A stretch of DNA of 64,000 bases from Acidobacteriota bacterium (lineage in GTDB: Bacteria; Acidobacteriota; Terriglobia; Terriglobales; Acidobacteriaceae): positions 62,001 to 126,000 of the forward strand of contig JAJZME010000040.1 of NCBI GenBank assembly GCA_021803035.1. Reading direction: 5' to 3'. This document shows, piece by piece, positions 20,556-30,204 of this stretch (positions are counted from its first letter, which is position 1; each line of letters starts with the position of its first letter). The position numbers and the translations under genes were made by a program. The notes under the pieces are model-generated. The model was given only the letters and a program-made list of their open reading frames with translations, ran no database searches and was not told where the DNA came from.

Positions 20556-23500
20556 ATGGCCTATACCGTATCCACTCTCGATTCTGCCCCACCGCTCGCC
20601 GGCGACCTCACCGAGCGCCTTCGCAACGCCGCCGAAACGGCCGCGTCCTGGCCCATCATTCCGCGCTCGCGCACAGCCGGCACATTTCCGGAGCGAGTGC
20701 GCGCGGCGCGCAGCGGCCTGAAGTGGCTGGAAAAGCATCTTGTCAGCCGCTCCGCGGCGCGCACCGAAAGAGATCCACATCTTGCTCCCTACCACGCCGC
20801 GATGCAGGACCTGCGCGCCAACTTCCGCCTGTTGCGGTCGGCCATCGCCGCGGCCGCCGCCCAGCCGCGGCATATCGCCGCGCTTCCACGCATTGTGCAA
20901 GCGCGGCGCAGCGGCGAGCCGCGCATGGCCGCTGTCGCTGAAGCCTATCTGCGCGCCGTGGACGGAGATTTTTCCGCCCCCACCTTCTACACATTCGTTC
21001 ATGCGCTTCAAGCGCGCGAGCAGCTCACCGCCGACGAGTTGTGGAACTTCCCGCTCTTCCTCAAATTCAGCCTTCTTGAATCGCTTCTCGATGAAAGCCG
21101 GGCCCAATTGCGCACGCCGGAATTGGTCTCCGCGCCTGGCTTTTCCGTGCGCCTCCGGAGTCTCCGTTCCATCGTCAATTCCGACTGGGATTTCCTCATC
21201 GAGCCGCTCATCAGCTTCGATGCGGTGCTCCGCCGCGATCCGGCAGGCGTCTATGCGCGCATGGACTTCGAGAGCCGTGAGCTGTACCGCAAGCGCATTG
21301 CGTTCATCGCGCGCCGCTCCGACTGCACCGAGTCCCAGGTAGCCCAGGCCGCGGTGGATCTTGCCCGGCAGGGCGGAGAAGTTGCCGCCAGCGACGAGCG
21401 CATTCGGAGCCGGCTGATCCACGTCGGCTATTACATCCTCGACAAAGGCTTTCCGCTGCTCGGCGACCGGGTCGGCTTTCACCCGCCTATCAGTTGGCGG
21501 CTGCGCCAGTTCATCCGGTCGAATGCCGAGGACGTCTACATCACCGGCATCTTCCTTTTCTCCCTTCTCTTTATTGCCGCCGCTGTCTTTCCCATTCTTC
21601 CCAGCATCTCGCATTTCATCGCACTGGTCATCGCCGTCGTTGTGCTCCTGGTTCCCGCCACTCAGGACGCGGTCGAGCTGGTCAACAACCTGGTCACCTC
21701 CATCTTCGATCCCACTCCGCTGCCCAAGCTCGATTTCAGCAAGGGCATTCCGCCGGATTGCGCGACGCTGGTCGCGGTCCCGTCGCTGCTGCTCCATGAA
21801 AAGCAGACACGCGCACTGGTTAACGAACTGGAAGTCCGCTTTCTCGGCAATCGCGATCCCAACCTGCACTTTGCCTTGCTCACCGATCTGCCCGATTCGG
21901 TTAGCAAGCCGCACGAAAACGACACGAATCCGCTCGTGGAACTGGCTTCCCGATTGATCGAAGAGCTGAACGCGAAATATCGCAACAAGAAGGGCGGCGC
22001 ATTCCTGCTTCTGCATCGCCACCGCATATACAACACGCGCCAGGGCGTATGGATGGGCTGGGAGCGAAAGCGCGGCAAGCTGCTCGACCTCAATCAACTG
22101 CTGACCGGAGAGGATGATGCGTTTCCCATCAAGGCCGGCGGCCTCGATGCCCTGCGCCACATTCGCTATATCCTCACGCTCGACTCCGACACCCAGCTTC
22201 CGCGCGGCGCCGCGGCGCGGATGATCGGCGCAATCGCCCACCCCTTGAATCAGGCCGTCATCGACCCGCGCCTGCGCATCGTCACCTCCGGCTACGGCAT
22301 TCTGCAGCCGCGTGTGGGGGTCTCAGTACGGTCGGCGGCGCGTTCGCGGCTGGCGGCCATCTACTCCGGCCAGAGCGGGTTCGATATTTACACCCGCGCC
22401 ATCTCCGATGCCTACCAGGATCTCTTCGGCGAAGGCATCTTCACGGGCAAGGGCATCTATGAAGTCGCAACCCTCGATGCCGTGCTGAATCGCAGGTTTC
22501 CGCGTAACGCCATCCTCAGTCATGACCTGATTGAAGGTGCCTATGCGCGCGCCGGCCTGGTCACCGACATCGAACTCATCGACGACTACCCATCCCACTA
22601 CAGCGCATACAGCCGCCGCCAGCATCGCTGGCTGCGCGGCGACTGGCAGATCGCGCAATGGATGTTCTCGCGCGTACCCGACGAATCCGATCATTGGGGT
22701 CCGAACCCCATCTCCGACATTTCGCGCTGGAAAATCTTCGACAACCTGCGGCGCTCACTGGTCGATCCCTCGCTGATGATTCTGTTTGTTGCCGGCTGGC
22801 TGGGGCTGGCCGGAGGGCCGCTCTATTGGACCATCGCCCCGCTCCTGTTGCTCATCTTTCCCGCCGTCGCGCAACTGGTCTTCGCACTCGGCCGCGCTTA
22901 TCTCAGCGGGCAAAAGGGCCGCGCCCGCGATGCGCTGACAGCCTTCTGGCGCGCGGCATTCGTCACCCTGCTCCATCTGGTTCTGCTCGCGCAGCAAACC
23001 TGCCTCGCCTTCGACGCCATCCTCCGCGCGCTGATCCGCAGATTCATCACCGGTGAGCGCCTGCTCGAGTGGGAAACGGCTGCGCAGGCCGAAACGCACC
23101 GGGGCGGCCGCGCGCCGGTCGATCGCTATCTCGGCATCCTGCCTCTGGTAGTCGTCGCGCTGGGTGCGCTGGTCTGGTACGCCGCCGCGCAACGGCAAGC
23201 CATCTTCTGCGCCGCGCCCATTCTTCTGCTGTGGGCGCTGGCCAATCCCGTCACTGCCTGGCTCGACCGCCCGCCATCGGAGCGGCTGCGCATTTCCGCC
23301 TCTGACCGCGACCTGCTGCTCGATCATGCCCTGCGCATCTGGCGCTATTTCCACGAGTTCGGAACCGAGCGCCATAACTACCTCATCCCCGACAACGTGC
23401 GCGAAGAGGGATTCGATGAAGCGCCGCGCATCTCGCCTACCAACATCGGGTTGCTGCTGAACGCGCGACAGGTTGCATGCGAGCTGGGATTCCTGACCGT

Positions 23501-25070
23501 GCCTGAGTTTACGGCGCTGACCACCCACACCCTGGCCACCATCGCCCGCCTCGACAAGCTGCGCGGCCATCTTTACAACTGGTACGACACCAGAACCCTG
23601 CGTGTCCTCGGCGGCGGTTCCACCGGCGCCCCGTTTGTCTCATCGGTCGACAGCGGCAACCTCGCCGCTTCGCTGTACACTCTTCACGCCGGAGCCCGGG
23701 AGCAGGCGCGCCGGCCGCTGCTGACGCAGCAACTGTTTACCGGGCTGCGCATGCACTGGCGCCTGATACGCAGGCATGGCAAACTGCCCGCCCGCCTCGC
23801 CCGCCTTCGCTGGCCTGACGCATCCGCGCCCATCTCCACATGGATCGCCTGGCTCCCCGCCGCCCAAGCCGCATTCGAGCAAGCTGCCGCCGCAACGCCC
23901 CTGGAGACCATCGATGTCTGGTGGCTGGCCGAAACACACCGCCGCATCACGGCGATCCTCGATCTCCTGCACGGCTATCTGCCATGGACGCTGCCCGAAT
24001 ACCAGCCTCTTCGCGCCTTGCCTCTACTCGGCCTCAACAGCGAAACCACCGCGCTCTCCATTGTTGAAGCCCTGTCCTTCGCCGAAACGCTGGACGCGCA
24101 CCTGGCGGGCAGCGGCGACACTCTGGCCGGCAACGCAACACTCGCTGAACTCGCCGGGAAGCTCCGCAAAACCCTGCCGGCCGCGACGTGCAGCCTGCGC
24201 AACCTCGTCGCCGGCCTGCGCGCCATCGCCGAAGATGCCGGGCGCTTCGCCCAAGAGATGGAATTCGACTTCCTCGTCATCCCGGACCGCCAGCTTCTTT
24301 CCGTCGGCTACGACGCGGGCGAGTGCAAAACCGAGCCCAACTGCTACGACCTGATCGCCTCCGAAGCCCGTATTGCCACCTTCCTGGCAATCGCCCGAGG
24401 CGATCTGCCCCAGCAGAGCTGGCTCAGGCTGTCGCGGGATCACACCTGCGCCTTCGGCCGCTTCATTCTCCTCTCCTGGACCGGAACCATGTTCGAATAC
24501 CTGATGCCGGCGCTGTGGATGCACTGTTATCCCGCCACGCTGCTGGCGCGCTCGCAGGCTGCCTGCGTTGATGTGCATCGGACCTTCGCCCGGTCCCTCA
24601 ATATTCCCTGGGGCGTCTCCGAATCGGGCTATTCGCACAAGAACGATGCCGGCCATTATCAATACCACGCCTACGGCATCCCGCAAATCGCGTATTCGCC
24701 CGAGGCGACCGCCGGCCCCGTCATCTCGCCCTACTCCACTTTCCTCGCGCTCGGCACCGATCCGCCGGAGGCGCTCCTTAATTTGCGCCGCATGGCCAGG
24801 CTCGGCTGGGTCGGCCCTTACGGCCTTTACGAAGCCGCCGATTACATCGGCCTGCCGCGCAAGCCCGTTCTGGTTCGCGAATGGATGGCACACCACCAAG
24901 GCATGTCCCTGCTCGCCATCGCCAATCTGCTCTGTGACAACGTGGTCCAAACGTGGTTTCACGCCAATCCCATCATCCAGTCCACGGAAAGGCTGCTTCA
25001 GGAGGTGCGGCCCAGCAAGACCATCCTGAAATCGCACATGGACGAGCTCGCCCCCCTGCAGATTCATTAG
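20556..25070 (+). CDS. Cyclic beta-1,2-glucan synthase-like protein (GT84 + GH189-like), lacking the C-terminal GH94 domain
   Basis: A 1504-residue inner-membrane protein. Membrane segments lie near residues 326-378, then a family-84-like glycosyltransferase domain with LTLDSDTQLPRGAA (DxD, about 543) and RRQHRWLRGDWQIAQW (about 688). Further membrane segments lie near 739-778, 797-829 and 858-898. The last 600 residues are a Glycoamylase/GH189-like domain with GVSESGYSHKNDAGHYQYH, YSPEATAGPVISPYSTFLAL, YGLYEAADY and VREWMAHHQGMSLLA. Classical NdvB/ChvB synthases are about 2,800 residues and end in a GH94 phosphorylase domain that trims the chain; here the protein stops just after the GH189-like part. 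It starts six bases after the ABC exporter stop, so the genes are probably co-transcribed. Product linkage is inferred from family. Confidence 0.85.
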   Translation: MAYTVSTLDSAPPLAGDLTERLRNAAETAASWPIIPRSRTAGTFPERVRAARSGLKWLEKHLVSRSAARTERDPHLAPYHAAMQDLRANFRLLRSAIAAAAAQPRHIAALPRIVQARRSGEPRMAAVAEAYLRAVDGDFSAPTFYTFVHALQAREQLTADELWNFPLFLKFSLLESLLDESRAQLRTPELVSAPGFSVRLRSLRSIVNSDWDFLIEPLISFDAVLRRDPAGVYARMDFESRELYRKRIAFIARRSDCTESQVAQAAVDLARQGGEVAASDERIRSRLIHVGYYILDKGFPLLGDRVGFHPPISWRLRQFIRSNAEDVYITGIFLFSLLFIAAAVFPILPSISHFIALVIAVVVLLVPATQDAVELVNNLVTSIFDPTPLPKLDFSKGIPPDCATLVAVPSLLLHEKQTRALVNELEVRFLGNRDPNLHFALLTDLPDSVSKPHENDTNPLVELASRLIEELNAKYRNKKGGAFLLLHRHRIYNTRQGVWMGWERKRGKLLDLNQLLTGEDDAFPIKAGGLDALRHIRYILTLDSDTQLPRGAAARMIGAIAHPLNQAVIDPRLRIVTSGYGILQPRVGVSVRSAARSRLAAIYSGQSGFDIYTRAISDAYQDLFGEGIFTGKGIYEVATLDAVLNRRFPRNAILSHDLIEGAYARAGLVTDIELIDDYPSHYSAYSRRQHRWLRGDWQIAQWMFSRVPDESDHWGPNPISDISRWKIFDNLRRSLVDPSLMILFVAGWLGLAGGPLYWTIAPLLLLIFPAVAQLVFALGRAYLSGQKGRARDALTAFWRAAFVTLLHLVLLAQQTCLAFDAILRALIRRFITGERLLEWETAAQAETHRGGRAPVDRYLGILPLVVVALGALVWYAAAQRQAIFCAAPILLLWALANPVTAWLDRPPSERLRISASDRDLLLDHALRIWRYFHEFGTERHNYLIPDNVREEGFDEAPRISPTNIGLLLNARQVACELGFLTVPEFTALTTHTLATIARLDKLRGHLYNWYDTRTLRVLGGGSTGAPFVSSVDSGNLAASLYTLHAGAREQARRPLLTQQLFTGLRMHWRLIRRHGKLPARLARLRWPDASAPISTWIAWLPAAQAAFEQAAAATPLETIDVWWLAETHRRITAILDLLHGYLPWTLPEYQPLRALPLLGLNSETTALSIVEALSFAETLDAHLAGSGDTLAGNATLAELAGKLRKTLPAATCSLRNLVAGLRAIAEDAGRFAQEMEFDFLVIPDRQLLSVGYDAGECKTEPNCYDLIASEARIATFLAIARGDLPQQSWLRLSRDHTCAFGRFILLSWTGTMFEYLMPALWMHCYPATLLARSQAACVDVHRTFARSLNIPWGVSESGYSHKNDAGHYQYHAYGIPQIAYSPEATAGPVISPYSTFLALGTDPPEALLNLRRMARLGWVGPYGLYEAADYIGLPRKPVLVREWMAHHQGMSLLAIANLLCDNVVQTWFHANPIIQSTERLLQEVRPSKTILKSHMDELAPLQIH

Positions 25071-25184
25071 TCATCAGGCCATACCACAATCTGGCCGCAC
25101 GCTGGAAGCCGCGCCCATCCTGTGCTGCGGCCTCATCTCCAGCCACGCATCGCGCTGGCGCCCAATGCGATGCCGCCGCTTGCC

Positions 25185-25213
25185 TTGACGCATTGAGGCT
25201 GAAAACCTAATCT
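25185..25213 (+). promoter_or_regulatory. Sigma70-like promoter of the nuo operon
   Basis: TTGACG at 25185-25190 and TAATCT at 25208-25213 are separated by exactly 17 bases. The expected start of transcription is near 25220, about 80 bases before nuoA. This is the best -35/-10 pair I found in the window and sits where the operon promoter is needed. Confidence 0.55.
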
Positions 25214-25298
25214 CAAGGTAGCGCCCTGTTTCGTCTGAAATTGCTTTCGATCCGATGGCGTGGCGCTAAGTTTCATCATTTTCTGGGAATTGGCGGCC

Positions 25299-25700
25299 AT
25301 GGTTCATTACTACTGGCAATATCTTCCCTTACTGATGCAAGTCGTGGTGGCTTTCCTGCTCGGCGTGGGCATGATCGTTGGCTCACGCTTCATCGGACGG
25401 CACCGTGATATCGATGTCAAATTAGCCCCTTACGAGTGCGGAATCGAGGCCGTCGGCGACGCACGCCAGCGCTTCAGCGTGCGCTTTTACCTGGTGGCTA
25501 TGCTGTTCATCCTCTTCGACGTTGAAGTCGTGTTCATGATGCCTTGGGCCATCATCTACCGCCAGCTCCCGAAGATTACCGGCTCACCCCTCTTTGGCTT
25601 CTGGGAGATGCTCGTTTACCTGGGCTTTGTGGTTGTCGGGCTTTACTACATCGTGCGCAAGGGCATCCTCAACTGGAACCAGGACAAGGCGGATCTCTGA
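25299..25700 (+). CDS. nuoA: NADH-quinone oxidoreductase subunit A
   Basis: Small membrane subunit of complex I at the junction of the membrane and peripheral arms. The 133-residue protein has three membrane helices and the conserved LAPYECGIEAVGDARQRFSV loop, followed by RFYLVAMLFILFDVEVVFM. ATG 25299 (MVHYYWQYLPLL) is preferred over the GTG at 25260, which would add 13 unconserved residues. It is the first gene of the operon, behind the promoter at 25185-25213. The next gene is nuoC, three bases on, where nuoB would normally stand. Confidence 0.95.
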   Translation: MVHYYWQYLPLLMQVVVAFLLGVGMIVGSRFIGRHRDIDVKLAPYECGIEAVGDARQRFSVRFYLVAMLFILFDVEVVFMMPWAIIYRQLPKITGSPLFGFWEMLVYLGFVVVGLYYIVRKGILNWNQDKADL

Positions 25701-25703
25701 GAT

Positions 25704-26210
25704 ATGGTTGATCTTCCCAAAATCACGCTGGCAGATAAGAATGCGGTTCTCGAAGCGCTCTCCGGTCATCCCGCGGTGAAGGCGATCCTCGGCTGGAATC
25801 CCGCCGCGCTCACCGATGCCCGGTTCGACCGCGGTGAGCTGACCCTGACCATCGTGCCGGCTGAGATTCGTGCCGCCTGCCTCGCTGTGCAGGCCGCCGG
25901 CTACAACTTCTTTGAAGACATGACAGCCGTCGACTGGTTTCCCCAGTCGCCGCGCTTCCAGCTCAGCTACCACATCCTTTCGCACGCCTTCAAAGAGCGC
26001 ATCCGGCTGCGCGTGCTGCTCGATGAGCCCGATCCATCCATCGATACCATCACCACTGTCTGGCCCTCGGCCAATTACTACGAGCGCGAGGTCTTCGACC
26101 TGTTCGGCGTGCGCTTTGAAGGACATCCCAATCTGCGGCGCATCTTGCTGCCCGACGACTGGCAGGGCCATCCCTTGCGCAAAGATTATCCCGTGGAGGG
26201 CTATCGCTGA
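25704..26210 (+). CDS. nuoC: NADH-quinone oxidoreductase subunit C
   Basis: Peripheral-arm subunit (30 kDa type) of 168 residues, without a cofactor. The signature region FQLSYHILSHAFKERIRLRV and the tail YYEREVFDLFGVRFEGHPNLRRILLPDDW are typical. It directly follows nuoA with a three-base gap, and its stop overlaps the nuoD ATG (TGATG), so translation is probably coupled. It is not fused to NuoB or NuoD. The absence of nuoB between nuoA and nuoC is unusual. Confidence 0.95.
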   Translation: MVDLPKITLADKNAVLEALSGHPAVKAILGWNPAALTDARFDRGELTLTIVPAEIRAACLAVQAAGYNFFEDMTAVDWFPQSPRFQLSYHILSHAFKERIRLRVLLDEPDPSIDTITTVWPSANYYEREVFDLFGVRFEGHPNLRRILLPDDWQGHPLRKDYPVEGYR

Positions 26211-27430
26211 TGCCTGACACCATCGGCACTCCCGTCCTTGAAGCTCCTCCCGCCCAGGGCTCCGAGGGCCAGCACATGGTCCTGAACATGGGCCCGCAGC
26301 ATCCGGCCACGCACGGCGTTCTCAGGCTGGTGCTGGAAATCGACGGCGAAACCGTCGTCCGTCTCTACCCGGAGATCGGCTACCTGCACACCGGCATCGA
26401 GAAGACCTGCGAGGCCAAGTTTTACCATCAGGTCGTCCCGCTCACCGACCGCATCGATTACCTCGGCCCCATGGCCAACAACCTCTGCTATTGCCTGGCG
26501 GTGGAAAAGCTGTTGGAGCTTGAAATTCCACCCAAGGCACAGTGGATGCGGGTCATGCTGGCGGAGTTGACGCGCCTCAACTCGCACCTCATTTGGCTGG
26601 GCACGCACGCCATGGATATCGGTGCGCTCACCGTCTTCCTCTACACCTTCCGCGAGCGCGAGGAAATTCTCCGCCTCTTTGAGGCGGTCGCCGGCCAGCG
26701 GATGATGACCAGCTACATCCGCATCGGCGGGCTGGCACTGGAGCCGCCCGTCGGATTCTTTGATCGCGTACAGGCATTCATCCGCACCTTCCCGGAGAAG
26801 ATCGACGAATATTCCAATCTGCTTACCGGCAATCCAATCTTCATCAATCGCTTGAAGGGCGTCGGCCATCTGTCTGCAGCGCAAGTCGTTGCGCTCGGCG
26901 TCACTGGACCGGTAGCACGAGCTTCGGGCATCGATTTCGACGTCCGCCGCGACATGCCCTATTCCAGCTACGAGAAGTTTCAGTTCAAGGTGCCTACCTC
27001 CACGGATGGCGATGTGTGGGCCCGCTATCTGCTTCGCATAGCCGAGATGCGCGAGAGCGTAAAGATCATCCAGCAGGCGCTCGACGGCATGCCCGAAGGC
27101 CGCATCACGGCCAACGCACCCAAAATCATATTGCCCGACCGCGAGAAGATGAAGACGCAGATGGAAGCCTTGATCCATCACTTCAAGATTGTGACCGAAG
27201 GCTTTGCTGTGCCGGCGGGTGAAGTCTATCAATCGATTGAAACGGGCCACGGACTGACTGGCTACTATGTCGTCTCCGACGGCACCGCCAAGCCCTATCG
27301 CGTGCACATGCGCTACCCGGGCTTTGCCTCGCTGCAGGCGCTGGAAACCATGTGCAAAGGCCGGCTGCTGGCCGACGTGGTGGCTGTCATCGGCTCCATC
27401 GATATCGTGCTTGGGGAGATCGACCGGTAA
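26210..27430 (+). CDS. nuoD: NADH-quinone oxidoreductase subunit D
   Basis: The 49 kDa-type subunit that, with NuoB, forms the quinone-binding pocket. It has 406 residues with the hallmark NMGPQHPATHGVLRLVLEID near residue 25, the EIGYLHTGIEKTCE segment and RYPGFASLQALETMCKGRLLADVVAVIGSIDIVLGEIDR at the C-terminus (quoted in parts: the RYPGFASLQ stretch and the final GEIDR). The start overlaps the nuoC stop. The first 20 residues are variable. Two small genes of unknown function follow before nuoE. Confidence 0.95.
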   Translation: MPDTIGTPVLEAPPAQGSEGQHMVLNMGPQHPATHGVLRLVLEIDGETVVRLYPEIGYLHTGIEKTCEAKFYHQVVPLTDRIDYLGPMANNLCYCLAVEKLLELEIPPKAQWMRVMLAELTRLNSHLIWLGTHAMDIGALTVFLYTFREREEILRLFEAVAGQRMMTSYIRIGGLALEPPVGFFDRVQAFIRTFPEKIDEYSNLLTGNPIFINRLKGVGHLSAAQVVALGVTGPVARASGIDFDVRRDMPYSSYEKFQFKVPTSTDGDVWARYLLRIAEMRESVKIIQQALDGMPEGRITANAPKIILPDREKMKTQMEALIHHFKIVTEGFAVPAGEVYQSIETGHGLTGYYVVSDGTAKPYRVHMRYPGFASLQALETMCKGRLLADVVAVIGSIDIVLGEIDR

Positions 27431-27445
27431 CGGCGGAGGCTATGC

Positions 27446-27940
27446 ATGGTGGATTACGCAAAGCTGGTCGAGGAAGAGAGGGCCCGGCAGGGATCCGCCC
27501 TTGCAGCGGCAGAGGCACAGGAGAGACGCGAGATCGATCTGATCGGTTTTTTCAGGGGCGTTGAGATTGAATTGGGAAGGGAGATGGTCAAGGCCAACCA
27601 GGAGCTTAAGAAGCGTGGTAGTCCAGTGATCGTGGGGCCTTTCAGGCCAGTCAAGGATGCAGAAAGGATCGAGCTTACGTTTGGCTCGCGGCGGCCATGT
27701 TGCAGAGTGGCGCTTCTGGGAATCGATATGTCGGCGGGCCTGGCCAGCATTCAGGCTGAGCTTCTGGATGATCGCGAGAAAACAATCGCCCAGACTCAGT
27801 TCATCATTGAAGGCGAGGGATCGGCATTACGCGCCTACAGACCTCTCGTGGAGGGAGTTCCTGATCGCGCTGCTGAAGTAACCGCCTCGGAGATAGCGCA
27901 GGAGATTGTCCCTGGAATTATTCGTGGCCACTTTGGATAG
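27446..27940 (+). CDS. Unknown protein inside the nuo operon (between nuoD and nuoE)
   Basis: A 164-residue soluble protein with no signal peptide or membrane segment and no domain I recognise. The first 60 residues are highly charged and probably helical (DYAKLVEEERARQGSALA, EIDLIGFFRGVEIELG). A beta-rich part follows around GSPVIVGPFRPVKDA and CCRVALLGID. ATG 27446 has GGCGGAGG just upstream. Base and codon use look less GC-rich than in the nuo genes on either side, which suggests later arrival. The 3' end overlaps the next small gene by 35 bases. A role in complex I assembly or regulation is possible from position alone. Confidence 0.6.
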   Translation: MVDYAKLVEEERARQGSALAAAEAQERREIDLIGFFRGVEIELGREMVKANQELKKRGSPVIVGPFRPVKDAERIELTFGSRRPCCRVALLGIDMSAGLASIQAELLDDREKTIAQTQFIIEGEGSALRAYRPLVEGVPDRAAEVTASEIAQEIVPGIIRGHFG

Positions 27941-28277
27941 GTTCGGACCCGCACTTTATTCGGAACTCTGGCTTTCCCTCGCATCCTTGCTCCGCAGCTA
28001 CGCCGCGGCACACGGATTGCACAACGGCAGCCAGGCTGCCATTGAAGTAGAAGAAGAACGGATCGCGGCGCGCCACGGCGCCCGCTGGCTGGAATTGCGG
28101 CGCACCGGCGCGACCATCGTCTGGAAGCGCGACAATGGAAGTAGCGGCACACTGGAGTTGACCCAGACTGGGCGGCTGCGCAGTGCCGCGGGCGAGACAG
28201 AGGGCGCCTCCAGCGAGCAGGAGATGGATATGACCGCTGAAGCCTGGGCGCGCGACTTGATGCGGGAGTTGAAGTAA
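27906..28277 (+). CDS. Small unknown protein inside the nuo operon, upstream of nuoE
   Basis: Up to 123 residues with no recognised domain and no membrane segment. It contains RFGPALYSELWLSLASLLRS near the start and an acidic, Glu-rich C-terminus (AAGETEGASSEQEMDMTAEA). The start is uncertain: TTG 27906 is preceded by AGGAG but only one base away, and GTG 27924 is an alternative. The stop TAA shares a base with the nuoE ATG, so the gene is embedded in the operon by overlaps on both sides. Reading frame and spacing support it being translated; function is unknown. Confidence 0.5.
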   Translation: MSLELFVATLDRFGPALYSELWLSLASLLRSYAAAHGLHNGSQAAIEVEEERIAARHGARWLELRRTGATIVWKRDNGSSGTLELTQTGRLRSAAGETEGASSEQEMDMTAEAWARDLMRELK

Positions 28278-28810
28278 TGAGCCCCAAGAACATGAAAGAA
28301 GAACCTTTGACGATCTTTTCGCCGCAGCTTTCGGCAAGGTTCGACGCGCTGGTCCAGAAGTATCCGGTCAAGCGCTCGGCGCTGATCCCTATGCTGCTCT
28401 ATGCGCAGGATGAGGTCGGCTATCTCTCCGATGCCGTCGTCGCCGATGTAGCCCGGCGCATTGGCATCACGGAACTCGACGTGCGCAGCGTCGCCAGCTA
28501 CTACTCCATGCTGCGTTTCAAGCCTGCCGGCAAATACAACATCCAGGTCTGCACCAACATCTGCTGCATGTTGCGCGGCGGCTATGAGCTGTTTGACCGC
28601 TTCCGCGAGGAGCTTGGCGTAGAACATAAAGGCATCACGCCCGACGGCCTCTTTTCCCTGGAGGAAGTCGAGTGCATTGGCGCCTGCTCCTGGGCTCCGG
28701 CCATTCAGGTCAACTACGACTTCCACGACGAGCTCGATCCGGATCGCGTTCCCGGCATTCTCGACAGCTATCGCAGCCAAGCAAAGGCGGAGGGAGAAGC
28801 TCATGCCTAG
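28277..28810 (+). CDS. nuoE: NADH-quinone oxidoreductase subunit E
   Basis: The 24 kDa-type subunit, carrying the [2Fe-2S] cluster N1a. The 177-residue thioredoxin-like protein has the four expected Cys: the pair in VCTNICCMLRGG and the pair in VECIGACSWAP. The N-terminal helical part (YPVKRSALIPMLLYAQDE) is typical. ATG 28277 shares a base with the preceding stop, and the last eight bases overlap nuoF. It acts with NuoF and NuoG as the NADH-oxidising module. Confidence 0.95.
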   Translation: MSPKNMKEEPLTIFSPQLSARFDALVQKYPVKRSALIPMLLYAQDEVGYLSDAVVADVARRIGITELDVRSVASYYSMLRFKPAGKYNIQVCTNICCMLRGGYELFDRFREELGVEHKGITPDGLFSLEEVECIGACSWAPAIQVNYDFHDELDPDRVPGILDSYRSQAKAEGEAHA

Positions 28811-30119
28811 ACTGGTTTCCCACCCCGACGAGGTCAAGATCATCTCCCGCCGCTTCGGCCAGGGCGCCGAGAAAATCGACCGCTACATTGAACTGGGCGG
28901 CTATGAGTCCGTCAAAAAGTGCCTGGCGCAAACTCCCGACTGGATCATCAACGAGATGAAAGCCAGCAATCTGCGTGGGCGCGGCGGCGCGGGCTTCTCC
29001 ACGGGCATGAAGTGGTCCTTCGTTCCCAAGCAGTCGGCCAAGCCCAAGTACGTCCTTGTCAATGGCGACGAGAGCGAGCCGGGAACCTGCAAGGATCACT
29101 TGATCTTTTTGCACGATCCTCATTCCGTCATTGAGGGGACGATCATCGCCGGCCTGGCCATCGGCGCCAAACTGGGCTTCATCTATCTGCGCGGCGAGTA
29201 CCGCTATCTGCTTCGGATTGTGGAAAAGGCCGTCGCCGACGCCTACGAGCGCGGCTTCCTCGGCAAGGGCATCTTCGGCACGCAGGCCGACTTCGACATC
29301 ATCACCCAGACCGGCGCCGGCGCCTACGAAGTGGGCGAAGAATCGGCGCTCATGGAATCGCTCGAAGGCAAGCGCGGCATTCCGCGCATCAAGCCGCCGT
29401 TCCCTGCCGTCGTCGGCCTCTATGGCGGCCCGACCATCATCAACAACGCCGAGACCATCGCTACCGTGCCGCACATTTTCGCCATGGGCGCCGAGGCCTA
29501 TTCCGCCGTGGGTACGCCGCGCAATGGCGGCACGCGCCTCTTCTGCCTCAGCGGACATGTCGAGCGTCCCGGCGTCTACGAGCTGCCCATGGGCTACAAC
29601 CTCAAGAAAATGATCTACGAGGTGGGCGGCGGCATCCGTGGCGGACGCAAGCTCAAGGCCGTGGTTCCGGGCGGCTCATCCACGCCGGTACTGCTCCCCG
29701 AAGAAATTGAAAACCTGGGCATGGACTTCGACCAGGTGGGCAAGGCCGGCTCCATGCTCGGCTCCGGCGGCGTGGTGGTCATCGACGACCAGACCTGCAT
29801 CGTCGAGTTCGCCCTGCGTACCATCAGCTTTTATCAGCACGAGAGCTGCGGCTGGTGTATTCCCTGCCGCGAAGGTACCGACTGGCTCAAGAAGTCGCTC
29901 AAGCGCTTTCACGCCGGCTTCGGCACGGCCAGCGACATCGACAACATCCGCTATCTGGCGGAAAACATGCTCGGCCGCACCTTCTGTCCATTAGGCGACG
30001 CTGCGGCCATGCCCACAGCGGCATTCGTCAAGAAGTTTCGCAAGGAATTTGAAGATCATCTGGACGGGAAACCCTGTCCCTACGCAAAGGAAGGCGTGCC
30101 GCAGTTGACGGTAGTTTAA
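28803..30119 (+). CDS. nuoF: NADH-quinone oxidoreductase subunit F
   Basis: The 51 kDa-type NADH-oxidising subunit with FMN and [4Fe-4S] cluster N3. It has 438 residues. NADH/FMN motifs are LRGRGGAGFSTGMKW and GEESALMESLEGKRG, and the cluster region reads ESCGWCIPCREGT with a further Cys in GRTFCPLGDAA. The ATG at 28803 overlaps the nuoE 3' end and gives the family N-terminus MPRLVSHPDEVKII; the longer upstream frame is not coding for this protein. nuoG follows after an 85-base gap. Confidence 0.95.
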   Translation: MPRLVSHPDEVKIISRRFGQGAEKIDRYIELGGYESVKKCLAQTPDWIINEMKASNLRGRGGAGFSTGMKWSFVPKQSAKPKYVLVNGDESEPGTCKDHLIFLHDPHSVIEGTIIAGLAIGAKLGFIYLRGEYRYLLRIVEKAVADAYERGFLGKGIFGTQADFDIITQTGAGAYEVGEESALMESLEGKRGIPRIKPPFPAVVGLYGGPTIINNAETIATVPHIFAMGAEAYSAVGTPRNGGTRLFCLSGHVERPGVYELPMGYNLKKMIYEVGGGIRGGRKLKAVVPGGSSTPVLLPEEIENLGMDFDQVGKAGSMLGSGGVVVIDDQTCIVEFALRTISFYQHESCGWCIPCREGTDWLKKSLKRFHAGFGTASDIDNIRYLAENMLGRTFCPLGDAAAMPTAAFVKKFRKEFEDHLDGKPCPYAKEGVPQLTVV

Positions 30120-30204
30120 GCAGGTATCAAGTTTTATGAGGCGGCGCAACAAGACGCCTTGCGGATCGATCCCCGCGAACGCGGCAACTTAGAGAAGGAA
30201 GAGA

